The notes under the pieces are model-generated. The model was not told where the DNA came from. It saw only the letters and a list, made by a program, of their open reading frames with translations, and did not search any database. A program made the translations under genes and the position numbers. Of a stretch of DNA of 64,000 nt, positions 40,154 through 47,227 are shown piece after piece. Each line of letters begins with the position of its first letter. Positions within the stretch are counted from its first letter, which is position 1. Origin of the DNA: a virus. The stretch lies in IMG/VR virus record IMGVR_UViG_3300017748_000003, positions 1 to 64,000 of that record. One strand, 5' to 3'.

Positions 40154-40634
40154 CTCTAAACTTTTTCTTCATAAGCTCGAAGTCTTGCTTTGCGGTCATC
40201 GCTGGGCGTTTAGGTGGCCCCGGAAGATGAGTAGCGATGTTCGGCAGCTTCGACCGATTGACTAGACCGACCACTCGATAGTCCTTGTCCATATACCAGT
40301 AACACCTGCCCTCAAAATCGAAGTAACGTAGCTTCAGCTTCCAGAAGTAAGCGTCGTAGCCGTAGTCATGAATATGCTTAATGAACCGCTTGTAGTCAGG
40401 GATTCGGTTCTGTGGTACGGTAGCCTCGATACGTGTGTATTCGTGAGGATACTGCGGCATTGTTTTCGCAGGCTCCCAAGTGCAATCTTCTACTAAATCT
40501 TTTATTTCTTCTTCCGTCATAAATGCGGGTAGCGTTAATTCGCCGTTGTGTGCTGTGCGTGTAAAGACGTAACGGTTCCAAGGCGCGTTGCCCCAAGTGA
40601 CTGTCGTAACTGTCTTTTTCTGGTTACTTTTCAT
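40143..40634 (-). CDS. First gene of modification/packaging operon, unknown
   Basis: A 163-residue protein (MKSNQKKTVTTVTWGNAPWN), aromatic-rich (YDAYFWKLKLRYFDFEGRCY). No family recognised. It overlaps the GT trio by 11 bases and has a TTGACA promoter. A 26-base part of its coding sequence is repeated in its own leader. Confidence 0.65.
   Translation of the reverse strand: MKSNQKKTVTTVTWGNAPWNRYVFTRTAHNGELTLPAFMTEEEIKDLVEDCTWEPAKTMPQYPHEYTRIEATVPQNRIPDYKRFIKHIHDYGYDAYFWKLKLRYFDFEGRCYWYMDKDYRVVGLVNRSKLPNIATHLPGPPKRPAMTAKQDFELMKKKFRDDS
40514..40539 (-). repeat. Direct repeat, coding copy
   Basis: 26 bases (TTAACGCTACCCGCATTTAT core on the minus strand) that match 40650-40675 with one difference. 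This copy encodes LTLPAFMT of the 163-residue protein. Confidence 0.8.
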
Positions 40635-40649
40635 TGTAAGGCCGGCCTG

Positions 40650-40675
40650 CCGTCATAAATGCGGGTAACGTTAAT
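40650..40675 (-). repeat. Direct repeat, leader copy
   Basis: Second copy, 136 bases away, in the leader between the promoter and the ATG. Suggests a partial tandem duplication or a recombination relic. Confidence 0.8.
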
Positions 40676-40704
40676 ATCTTACTGCGCCTGTTTCTTTGTG
40701 TCAA
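40676..40704 (-). promoter_or_regulatory. Promoter TTGACA-N17-TAAGAT
   Basis: Perfect -35 TTGACA (40704-40699), 17-base spacer, -10 TAAGAT (40681-40676). It should drive the glycosyltransferase, oxygenase, IbrAB and terminase operon. Leader about 35 bases. Confidence 0.72.
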
Positions 40705-40725
40705 GACTTGATATTAAGAGCTACC

Positions 40726-41205
40726 TTACTTCCTCCTTACGCCTAGTATCTTACCTTCGTAGTAAGCCAGAGGAGTTTTACAGACTGCCCTGCTTTGGGT
40801 AGGGCGATGAATGCACTGCCCGTTACCTACATAAATTAGGATATGCCCAGAGGTTCCAGACCTACTACCCCTCCAAGTTATAACAACATCACCGGGTCGA
40901 ATACCAATAAGCGACACTTGCCTGCCCCACGATAGCCAGTTCCTAGCCATAGCGTAGTGGGGTGGTGTATTACCACCAGAGTCGTTAATGATTCTTCCCA
41001 CCCAATTAGCGCACTGACGAGACTGCCCGTAACGGTAATGTTTTCCTTCCCACTTTTTAGCCTCAGATACAATAGCCGTAGCGGTGTATTGTCCGGGAAT
41101 AAGGTCTCTAAATAAACGTTTCTCTTGGCCGTAAGAAGTCCCTAGGCAACTAGAAACCAATACAAAGATAACCAGAAACTTATGTATTAACGTGTTAATG
41201 TTCAT
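40726..41205 (-). CDS. Exported NlpC/P60- or CHAP-like endolysin
   Basis: A 159-residue protein. A Sec signal covers about residues 8-24 (FLVIFVLVSSCLGTSYG), and VSSC (17-20) also fits a lipobox. HYRYGQSRQCANWVG (Cys65) and TSGHILIYVG (His121) give the catalytic Cys/His of papain-like peptidoglycan hydrolases. This would be a secreted lysis enzyme that needs no classical holin for export. Its ATG is only five bases past the -10 box. Confidence 0.7.
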   Translation of the reverse strand: MNINTLIHKFLVIFVLVSSCLGTSYGQEKRLFRDLIPGQYTATAIVSEAKKWEGKHYRYGQSRQCANWVGRIINDSGGNTPPHYAMARNWLSWGRQVSLIGIRPGDVVITWRGSRSGTSGHILIYVGNGQCIHRPTQSRAVCKTPLAYYEGKILGVRRK

Positions 41206-41210
41206 GGATT

Positions 41211-41238
41211 AATATATCACAGATCCGAATATTTGCAA
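41211..41238 (-). promoter_or_regulatory. TTGCAA-family promoter
   Basis: TTGCAA (41238-41233), N16, TATATT (41216-41211), five bases to the endolysin ATG. Confidence 0.75.
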
Positions 41239-41257
41239 GTAATAAATACCTAGTGTT

Positions 41258-41274
41258 TTTGCACGCTGTGCAAA
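41258..41274 (-). promoter_or_regulatory. TTTGCAC-type palindrome, copy 16
   Basis: Perfect arms TTTGCAC-GCT-GTGCAAA, 20 bases upstream of the -35 of the endolysin promoter. Confidence 0.68.
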
Positions 41275-41287
41275 CTAAAGACAGAGA

Positions 41288-41458
41288 CTAGGAGTCTTTA
41301 ACGTCTTTTGCATCAGATAACTTTTCGCAAAGCATAACTAATCGTTCGTCAGCTTGAGAGTCTGGTAAGAGCGTCTGCTGCTCTTCTAATCCATCTCTTC
41401 CAGAGTCTAACTTTCTCTTTAGTATCAGGCTTGCTAGGCTTAATAGCTTTCTTAGCAT
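41288..41458 (-). CDS. Overlapping small frame or frameshift extension
   Basis: A 56-codon frame from the ATG at 41458 (MLRKLLSLASLILKRKLDSG) overlapping the 76-residue gene in another frame. Its second half (GLEEQQTLLPDSQADERLV) is acidic and protein-like, matching the acidic N-terminus of the other frame, so a +1 shift or a base error may join them. Its hydrophobic start could instead be an independent small membrane protein. Confidence 0.4.
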   Translation of the reverse strand: MLRKLLSLASLILKRKLDSGRDGLEEQQTLLPDSQADERLVMLCEKLSDAKDVKDS

Positions 41459-41579
41459 TGTGATGAATCTCTTCTAAGGTTTCTCCAGAAAACTCTTCTG
41501 GTATATCATCAATAAAAAGAACGGGTCCATCGGTCCCAGACTTTACTATCTTATCTATGTTATCCGAATTTTCCTCCAT
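41349..41579 (-). CDS. Small acidic protein, unknown
   Basis: A 76-residue protein (MEENSDNIDKIVKSGTDGPV). The first 55 residues are acidic. The last 20 turn abruptly basic (KVRLWKRWIRRAADALTRL), as expected if the true frame changes there. Confidence 0.5.
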   Translation of the reverse strand: MEENSDNIDKIVKSGTDGPVLFIDDIPEEFSGETLEEIHHNAKKAIKPSKPDTKEKVRLWKRWIRRAADALTRLSS

Positions 41580-41589
41580 AGTAAATTAT

Positions 41590-42258
41590 CTAATTAGCTC
41601 CCCAAGATAAACCAAACCGTTCAGCGCATACAGGACCATAACCTACTGACACGCTTCTATCGTCAGTCAAGGACCGATTACAGAAGCAACACCTACCTGT
41701 AATCTTACCAAACTCAGCAGCTACCTCCTCAGGGCTTTCAGCCAACCTAGACAGAGCAGCCCTAACTGCGGGTGTGCTATCCCTGCCGGGATAAAACTTA
41801 CCATCTTGTGCTATACGGCCATACCAACCATCTCCGAACTTAGGAGATGCAACCATAACGTCTCCAGTGTAACGAGACCGCGCACCTGCTATAGACACCT
41901 TAAGCTCTATGCCCTCAGCGTTAAGCCTAATAGATGGTGACTTAACGTGCTCACCCGCCTTAGATAACATACGCTTAATACCCTCAAGAGGCATTCTAAT
42001 ACCCCTATCATGCCTAGGTGCTGACTCCTCTTCCATAGTCAAGGAGTGAAGCCAGTAACGCTTAGCATCAGACAAGTAAGACCAACGCCCCGCAGAGAAA
42101 TTAGCGTAAGCCTCTGCGACTCTGCGCTCAAAGTTGCTAACTTTGTCGCTCTTACTGATCTTATCCAGTAGGGCATCGTAAGCAGATTTGTCATTATCAT
42201 ACGGGCTATCAATCTCGCGGACCTGACCTGTTTTGCGATGAGTGTATCCAATCTTCAT
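41590..42258 (-). CDS. Protein with DUF6011-type zinc domain
   Basis: A 222-residue protein. The C-terminal GRCCFCNRSLTDDRSVSVGY followed by GPVCAERFG is the DUF6011 pattern (small Cys4 zinc domain). The rest is helical with no known motif. Found in many phages, function unknown. Confidence 0.72.
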   Translation of the reverse strand: MKIGYTHRKTGQVREIDSPYDNDKSAYDALLDKISKSDKVSNFERRVAEAYANFSAGRWSYLSDAKRYWLHSLTMEEESAPRHDRGIRMPLEGIKRMLSKAGEHVKSPSIRLNAEGIELKVSIAGARSRYTGDVMVASPKFGDGWYGRIAQDGKFYPGRDSTPAVRAALSRLAESPEEVAAEFGKITGRCCFCNRSLTDDRSVSVGYGPVCAERFGLSWGAN

Positions 42259-42280
42259 AATGTAAATATAAGGGCTAGGG

Positions 42281-42541
42281 TTACTTAGTTGTAGGAAATA
42301 ACTCGTTAATCATCTGGATTCTGTGGCTCACTTCGGCTAGGTCCTTTTCGGTCCTAAGTATATCGTTTCTCCAGACTGTAAGGAACCCACTGTCGTAGGC
42401 TCTCGCCCCTGTCATTCCATCCTTCCACCGCTCGTTAATGTCTGCTCTGTCGGCTAAAATAGCCTCAGCCCTAGCTCTAAGTAGCTCCAGAGATTTGTGG
42501 GCGTTTTCTTCTTGTGATGTAACTGTATTGATCTCGTTCAT
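42281..42541 (-). CDS. Small helical protein, unknown
   Basis: An 86-residue protein from the ATG at 42541 (MNEINTVTSQEENAHKSLEL). Coiled-coil-like. The start lies eight bases after a TACCTT box. No family recognised. Confidence 0.6.
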   Translation of the reverse strand: MNEINTVTSQEENAHKSLELLRARAEAILADRADINERWKDGMTGARAYDSGFLTVWRNDILRTEKDLAEVSHRIQMINELFPTTK

Positions 42542-42549
42542 AACATTAC

Positions 42550-42577
42550 AAGGTAGCACAGGTCCGAACGTTTGCAA
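42550..42577 (-). promoter_or_regulatory. TTGCAA-family promoter (diverged -10)
   Basis: TTGCAA (42577-42572), N16 ending TGTGC, TACCTT (42555-42550), eight bases to the ATG. Confidence 0.65.
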
Positions 42578-42595
42578 GTAATAAATAAAAAGAAA

Positions 42596-43462
42596 TTACA
42601 TAACCTCTTTATAGTGCTTGCCTCTATCAACTAAAACCATTTCGTAATTATCTATCCCGCTACCTACAGAAACACCTTCAGACCTAGTAAGCTTATTCTC
42701 CTTAAAAGAAGAGTAATCAACTTGGTGATGCCAGCGATTAAACTTACGAGTAACCCTAACTACATCAGGATGCTGCTCAGCCAGAGACTCAGCAAACTCC
42801 TTACGGTCATTAGTCTTCTCGTATAAATCATTCGTATTGCCGCCATCCATTCTCATCGTAGTCACCTTCCCGCAGAGGAAAGCGTTAAACAAAATAGTGC
42901 ATAACCCAGACTTAAGGACGCGAAGTGACAAGTCTGTGTCCTCGTTAAATCGTCCTCGCCACCGGAACTCTAGAGAGTTGTTCACTAGAATGCATGAGTA
43001 AATCCTAGTGTTGGTATAAAAAGGAGGAACAGGGTCTGTCGCTTTAGCGAAGGAATAATAGTTCATACCCGACAGACCTACATTTGAGAACCTGTCAGTA
43101 AAGTCTTCACAGGCTCGGAACGTAGCATTAGTCCTAACCCTAAACTTAGTATTCTTGTTAAGACGATTAAAATCCTCAATGTTATCGTCCAGAATCCAGT
43201 GCCTCTCGTCGCCTCTAGCGAGCGAGTGATTCCAGACCCAATTACGGACGGGTATAGACCCGCAGCCTCTCTCAGAGAAGTCTAAGGGCAGCACTAGGAC
43301 ATCTGACCCCACCCACTGATTGCGTCGATAAGCATCAACCTCAGAAGGCTCCACTACTACCTTAAATGGAACGTTACACTTCCTAAGAGATCTAACAGTA
43401 ATGCACGAGCTAGGTCTACCTTTAGATATAACGTAGACAGGATATCTTAATTCTTTTGCCAT
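42596..43462 (-). CDS. TAGT-type (TET-associated) glycosyltransferase
   Basis: A 288-residue protein. The pattern YPVYVISKGR at the start, then RHWILDDNIEDF (DDN at 92-94), then FRWRGRFNEDTDLSLRVL near residue 170, then LFNAFLCGKVTTMRMDGGN, and a C-terminal FNRWHHQVDYSSFKENKL is the whole signature of the TET/JBP-associated glycosyltransferases that decorate hydroxymethylated bases in phage DNA. Overlaps the methyltransferase gene by 16 bases. A clear TET enzyme is not seen in this window; the 2OG-like gene at 37.9 kb is the nearest candidate. Confidence 0.82.
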   Translation of the reverse strand: MAKELRYPVYVISKGRPSSCITVRSLRKCNVPFKVVVEPSEVDAYRRNQWVGSDVLVLPLDFSERGCGSIPVRNWVWNHSLARGDERHWILDDNIEDFNRLNKNTKFRVRTNATFRACEDFTDRFSNVGLSGMNYYSFAKATDPVPPFYTNTRIYSCILVNNSLEFRWRGRFNEDTDLSLRVLKSGLCTILFNAFLCGKVTTMRMDGGNTNDLYEKTNDRKEFAESLAEQHPDVVRVTRKFNRWHHQVDYSSFKENKLTRSEGVSVGSGIDNYEMVLVDRGKHYKEVM

Positions 43463-44193
43463 ACGTTAGGACGGTCATTCCAAAACCCCGTCTTTACTTT
43501 TTCATAGCCTGATTGCTTAAGGATATTAGCAAACATCCTACCCATCTTACTATGATGAATATACGAATCAAGAGGGATAACCTTAGAAGACCAGCGAAGG
43601 TTGTAGAAGTAATCAAAATGCCCAAATGATTTTGCATTAAAAGCATTAGCCATAACTATTACCTTTGGCTTGTTCACTTCTAAGATTTCAATTAGGTGAT
43701 CGCCAGCGTGATAAATATGCTCAAAGTATTCACTAGCGAAGACTAAATCAACTGGCCCAGCTTCTTTGTGGTCAGGCAATACGTCTATGTGGCTAGCGCA
43801 AAAATCATACTGCTTAGTGCCTTTAAGATTAGTGCCAACCACCCTGCCACATCCTATATCCTCAAGTGCTTTAGTGGTAAGGCCCAAGCCGCACCCTAAG
43901 TCTAAACAGGTATCAACAGTAAGATTAAGAGACCCCACCTTCTTTATATACTCTGATGAATATATTTTGTAACAGGCTAGTAGGTCGCAGAAATACCAAT
44001 CATCGTCATATAACTTGTAAGCGGCATCCTCATAGTCCAAGGCTTCATACCATTTATTCCTCAAGTCTTCAGCCCACTTAGAGCAGCCTTTTCCGTTGTA
44101 GTGATTTAAGACATCCGTATACCTCTGCTTTGCAGATGTAATGTCTATAGAATACATCTCGCAGTATAATTTAATCGCCTCTTCAATCTTCAT
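43447..44193 (-). CDS. Class I SAM-dependent methyltransferase
   Basis: A 248-residue protein from the ATG at 44193. Motif I DTCLDLGCGLGLTTKALED (about residues 93-111), then a post-motif I VVGTNLKG and motif IV-like DLVFASEYFEHI. There is no C5-methyltransferase PCQ motif, so it is more like a small-molecule, sugar or protein methyltransferase. Genes overlap with the TAGT enzyme, which hints that it modifies the same product. Confidence 0.75.
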   Translation of the reverse strand: MKIEEAIKLYCEMYSIDITSAKQRYTDVLNHYNGKGCSKWAEDLRNKWYEALDYEDAAYKLYDDDWYFCDLLACYKIYSSEYIKKVGSLNLTVDTCLDLGCGLGLTTKALEDIGCGRVVGTNLKGTKQYDFCASHIDVLPDHKEAGPVDLVFASEYFEHIYHAGDHLIEILEVNKPKVIVMANAFNAKSFGHFDYFYNLRWSSKVIPLDSYIHHSKMGRMFANILKQSGYEKVKTGFWNDRPNVWQKN

Positions 44194-44194
44194 C

Positions 44195-44479
44195 TCAATC
44201 AACTATAACTTTTCTTCTAACTCGGCTACGCTTCCGCTTTCGAGTCTTTGATGGAGGCAGTGCATCTACATACATCTTACCTCTGTTAAGTCCCTTAATC
44301 AGTTTAGGAAACCAGACGCTCTTAGTCTTAGGTGTAAGCTTCTGATCTAAAGCCTCAGATAATTTGTCTAGGCTCTCCGCATCAGGCACACGAACAATAA
44401 TCGTTGCGTATGCTTCTTGCTTCTCCTGTTGAAACTCAGGCATCCCCTCCCACAGGTCTTGTGATTCTTTCTTAGTCAT
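44195..44479 (-). CDS. Conserved small phage protein, unknown
   Basis: A 94-residue protein. YATIIVRVPDAESLDKLSEA, then KTKSVWFPKL, is a pattern that I associate with small phage proteins near ParB/TAGT genes. The C-terminus is Lys/Arg-rich. Function unknown. Confidence 0.65.
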   Translation of the reverse strand: MTKKESQDLWEGMPEFQQEKQEAYATIIVRVPDAESLDKLSEALDQKLTPKTKSVWFPKLIKGLNRGKMYVDALPPSKTRKRKRSRVRRKVIVD

Positions 44480-44485
44480 ATCGCC

Positions 44486-44950
44486 TCAATCTAACCAAGC
44501 AGGGGCTTGTCTCTTAGTCCACTTATGCAGATGTGATTTAGCAGAGCGGTAATAAGATCTATAAGCAACTATAGAATCTTCGTGATAAAACTCTTCTGGC
44601 ATAGCTTGGGCAAACGGTGTCATTGACGAAGACTCAGGAATAATGTCGATAGAGATATTATCCCAGCACCATTGAATTACATCAATACTAGCATGACTGC
44701 CTCCGAACCGATAAACCTTTTCCTTACCTAAAGCCATGCCGTGGTGATAAAGCCACTCGTAATTCTTTAAGCATTTCCTAGCCCATATAGTGCAGGGGTG
44801 ATTGTAGTAAGCCCTAAGATAAGGAGCGTCCCCTTTGGGGTAGGCTGAGCACATCATCTGTGCTGTCTCTAGAATCATCTTATTTACGTGCTTGTCTCCA
44901 AGTGCTTTTGCTGCACGCTGCGGTCGTATGTCTACTGCGAATATGTTCAT
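44486..44950 (-). CDS. Conserved phage protein (DKHVNKM type), unknown
   Basis: A 154-residue protein. DKHVNKMILETAQMMCSAY (about residues 18-36), HPCTIWARKCLKNYEWLYHH and TPFAQAMPEEF are marks of a widespread phage family sometimes annotated as a DNA glycosylase-like protein. That function is not established and no known catalytic residue set can be assigned here. In this neighbourhood a nucleotide-related role is plausible. Confidence 0.7.
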   Translation of the reverse strand: MNIFAVDIRPQRAAKALGDKHVNKMILETAQMMCSAYPKGDAPYLRAYYNHPCTIWARKCLKNYEWLYHHGMALGKEKVYRFGGSHASIDVIQWCWDNISIDIIPESSSMTPFAQAMPEEFYHEDSIVAYRSYYRSAKSHLHKWTKRQAPAWLD

Positions 44951-45399
44951 GTTAGGTCTATAGATCTTTTAGAGCGCATAACATAACTTTTCTTATGAGC
45001 CTGTGGTCGCCTCCTACGCTTAGCTTTCTTAATAGAGCGACCTACCCACTCATCCTCAGCTTCTGATTGTAAAGTCTCGTGATTCTCTCCGGCGATCATA
45101 CGCTCCATGTATTCTATAGGTAGGTAGCCCCATGACTTAACCTGCCACTCGTTAAAGGAATTAAGATCATCCCAAGAAGCATTTAGCCTACGATAAGGCG
45201 AAGGCTTACCTGCATCGCGCTTCCCTATTACAGTCAGCCAATCAACCTTACTGACTGCTGGCTTACTTTGATTCTCAACCCTATACCTGTCACTACAGCG
45301 TGTAGCGATAAACATAATAATCTTATCTGCGTCAGGCTTACGTGCTGTCATAGAATAAAAAACCATAGGCACACGAAACGGTCGCTTTTGTTCTTGCAT
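44947..45399 (-). CDS. Small basic protein, unknown
   Basis: A 150-residue protein (MQEQKRPFRVPMVFYSMTAR), basic C-terminus (KKAKRRRRPQAHKK). Its ATG is five bases after a TATACT box. Overlaps the next gene by four bases. No family recognised. Confidence 0.62.
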   Translation of the reverse strand: MQEQKRPFRVPMVFYSMTARKPDADKIIMFIATRCSDRYRVENQSKPAVSKVDWLTVIGKRDAGKPSPYRRLNASWDDLNSFNEWQVKSWGYLPIEYMERMIAGENHETLQSEAEDEWVGRSIKKAKRRRRPQAHKKSYVMRSKRSIDLT

Positions 45400-45404
45400 G
45401 ATTT

Positions 45405-45433
45405 AGTATAGCACAGAATGAGAATGTTTGCAA
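45405..45433 (-). promoter_or_regulatory. TTGCAA-family promoter
   Basis: TTGCAA (45433-45428), N17 ending TGTGC, TATACT (45410-45405), five bases to the ATG. Confidence 0.78.
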
Positions 45434-45457
45434 GTAATAATTTACTTACGTAAGATG

Positions 45458-46177
45458 CTAATTCAAAGAACCGTAACTCCAGTTAGGATACTTAGCAGTA
45501 GTATCTTCTTCCTTTAAAAGCTCTATGTGCCAAGGCGCATCACACTCAGACCCTTCAAGAATTTTAACCTTCATAGAATCTTTAGGATCAATCTTAGCTA
45601 TAATACAATTACCCTTACCCGGCTTAAGCTGAGTAGCCATCTTATCGTCTCTCATAGCTATGACTTCGATGCCTAGGTTAAAGATACTATTAATATCATC
45701 CATAACCTTAGGATTCAAAAGAGCCTTAACTACGTCCAAGCAATGACCAGTAACCATCAGCGGCATACTGCTAGGAGGGCCTTCTGTCCAAGGCTGAAAA
45801 GACCACGCCACACCGCCTTTATCTGGCCTTACATCAGTAAGCCCTAAAAGGTAAAGGCATTTATAAGATTTACATACTGTAGGTCTGTTACTGTATACAG
45901 TGCAGCCTACACCCTCCACTGCGTAATAACACTCAACGCAAGCTGGCTTAGGATCAAAATCAATAGGCTCATCAGCCAGTATACTAGACTCTTCGATAGC
46001 CGGAGCCTGACAACAGTAAATGCAATCTCCGCACTCTCTACCCTCAGCGTTACTTAAAGAAAACTTTGATAAAAACTCTACGTCTTCTCTCTTAAGCAGC
46101 TTAATATTAGTAGCAGCTTTAATCATAAGATACTCAAGCTTCTTAGCATCCTCTGGTGTAAGATCATTTATATTCAT
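45458..46177 (-). CDS. YkgJ-family cysteine-cluster protein
   Basis: A 239-residue protein. ECGDCIYCCQAP (CxxCxxCC, about residues 52-63) then CVECYYAVEGVGCTVY and RPTVCKSYKCLYL are the Fe/Zn-chelating pattern of the YkgJ (UPF0153) family. The metal and function are not known. The long leader (about 115 bases) has two stem-loops. Confidence 0.77.
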   Translation of the reverse strand: MNINDLTPEDAKKLEYLMIKAATNIKLLKREDVEFLSKFSLSNAEGRECGDCIYCCQAPAIEESSILADEPIDFDPKPACVECYYAVEGVGCTVYSNRPTVCKSYKCLYLLGLTDVRPDKGGVAWSFQPWTEGPPSSMPLMVTGHCLDVVKALLNPKVMDDINSIFNLGIEVIAMRDDKMATQLKPGKGNCIIAKIDPKDSMKVKILEGSECDAPWHIELLKEEDTTAKYPNWSYGSLN

Positions 46178-46194
46178 TATCTAATACAGACGTG

Positions 46195-46226
46195 CCTCCT
46201 ACTCGGATACCAAACCGAGTAGGAGG
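46195..46226 (-). other. Strong leader stem-loop
   Basis: CCTCCTACTCGG (46195-46206) pairs perfectly with CCGAGTAGGAGG (46215-46226), 12 base pairs, 8-base loop, 17 bases upstream of the ATG at 46177. No U-tract follows, so attenuation or translational control is more likely than plain termination. Confidence 0.7.
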
Positions 46227-46243
46227 GCTTAGCCAACAGACCA

Positions 46244-46262
46244 ATTCCCCTACCAAGGGAAT
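46244..46262 (-). other. Second leader stem-loop
   Basis: ATTCCC (46244-46249) pairs with GGGAAT (46257-46262), 7-base loop, between the promoter and the stronger hairpin. Confidence 0.5.
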
Positions 46263-46298
46263 CAGAAACAAGCTCCTCCTAGTAAGCCTGTTAGTATT

Positions 46299-46327
46299 AG
46301 TATAGCACAGAATGGGAATGTTTGCAA
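46299..46327 (-). promoter_or_regulatory. TTGCAA-family promoter
   Basis: TTGCAA (46327-46322), N17 ending TGTGC, TATACT (46304-46299). Leader of about 115 bases to the ATG at 46177. Confidence 0.78.
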
Positions 46328-46348
46328 GTAATAATTTACTTGGATAAT

Positions 46349-46975
46349 TCAATCCCACAAGTTTGACGTATGCAACGATTCCCAAGACTTAAGCGCATAC
46401 TCTCTTATGGTGCTCATCTGAATTAAGATACAAGACCTAGTAAGAACGGCAGTAACGGCTAACACCCAATGGCTAGCATCAATAATAGAAGCCAAGCACT
46501 GAGATAAAAGTATTGCTGCTATGCCATACTTCATAGCCTCAAGCTGACTCTTCTGAACTACAGGCATAATGCTAAGCATCCAGCCAGAACTATGGTATTT
46601 CTTTTCAAGCTGAGACGCACGCTCTTTAAGCAAAGTAGTAACCCCAAGATCACCATCTTTATCAGCTTTTATATTAGATAACCCTAGCCACTCAGACTCC
46701 TGTGAATAAGATTTAGTAAGCTTAGACCCTACTCCCATAGCCATCATAACGCCAAATAGGATAACATTAATAAGTATAAGCCAGCCATAAAGGAACTCTA
46801 AGATCCAATCACCTGTAGGAACCTCAGGAATAAGGCTAGCTATAACTAAATACATATAACCCACTAAAATACTGGCTTCCGCTCCCCAAGCCCCTACAGG
46901 CCAAGTTTGAGTAATATGAAACTTCTTCTCCTCAAGGTGGGGAGCTATAATACGCTCAGCATCAATCATCTTCAT
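46349..46975 (-). CDS. Polytopic membrane protein, unknown
   Basis: A 208-residue protein from the ATG at 46975 (MKMIDAERIIAPHLEE). About four hydrophobic segments: near residues 36-50, 54-80, 150-165 and 175-195. It overlaps the preceding small gene by 14 bases. No family recognised. An inner membrane role is inferred. Confidence 0.65.
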   Translation of the reverse strand: MKMIDAERIIAPHLEEKKFHITQTWPVGAWGAEASILVGYMYLVIASLIPEVPTGDWILEFLYGWLILINVILFGVMMAMGVGSKLTKSYSQESEWLGLSNIKADKDGDLGVTTLLKERASQLEKKYHSSGWMLSIMPVVQKSQLEAMKYGIAAILLSQCLASIIDASHWVLAVTAVLTRSCILIQMSTIREYALKSWESLHTSNLWD

Positions 46976-47219
46976 AAATAAGTAAAATATAGTCTTTTCT
47001 AAAAATATTAGGCATAAGGACACGGCCAGCCTCAGGCATCCTAAGCATAAACGTAAGCAACTCCCCTCTTAGAGATCTATAAGCTACGCGATCAGCCTTA
47101 ACCCTTTTACCGGATACATGAGTCCCCATTTCAATAGCTATTTGCACGGCGTGCAATCCTGACCTAGCCACGATGTAACTAATCTTCCAATAACGGCTAA
47201 CTACTCGGTATAGATTCAT
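46962..47219 (-). CDS. Small basic protein, unknown
   Basis: An 85-residue protein (MNLYRVVSRYWKISYIVARS), basic. The codons LHAVQI contain a TTTGCAC-type palindrome. Overlaps the membrane protein gene. No family recognised. Confidence 0.58.
   Translation of the reverse strand: MNLYRVVSRYWKISYIVARSGLHAVQIAIEMGTHVSGKRVKADRVAYRSLRGELLTFMLRMPEAGRVLMPNIFRKDYILLIYEDD
47141..47157 (-). promoter_or_regulatory. TTTGCAC-type palindrome, copy 17 (in coding sequence)
   Basis: TTTGCAC-GGC-GTGCAAT within the 85-residue gene, one mismatch at the end. About 165 bases upstream of the membrane protein ATG. Confidence 0.5.
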
Positions 47220-47227
47220 TAAGTAAA

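Noticed and set aside
40514-40675. CRISPR-like direct repeats
   Set aside because: Only two copies with no regular spacing, and one is coding.
46164-46385. A 73-codon frame over the promoter at 46299
   Set aside because: It translates the TTGCAA promoter and the leader stem-loop; the YkgJ gene is the real product.
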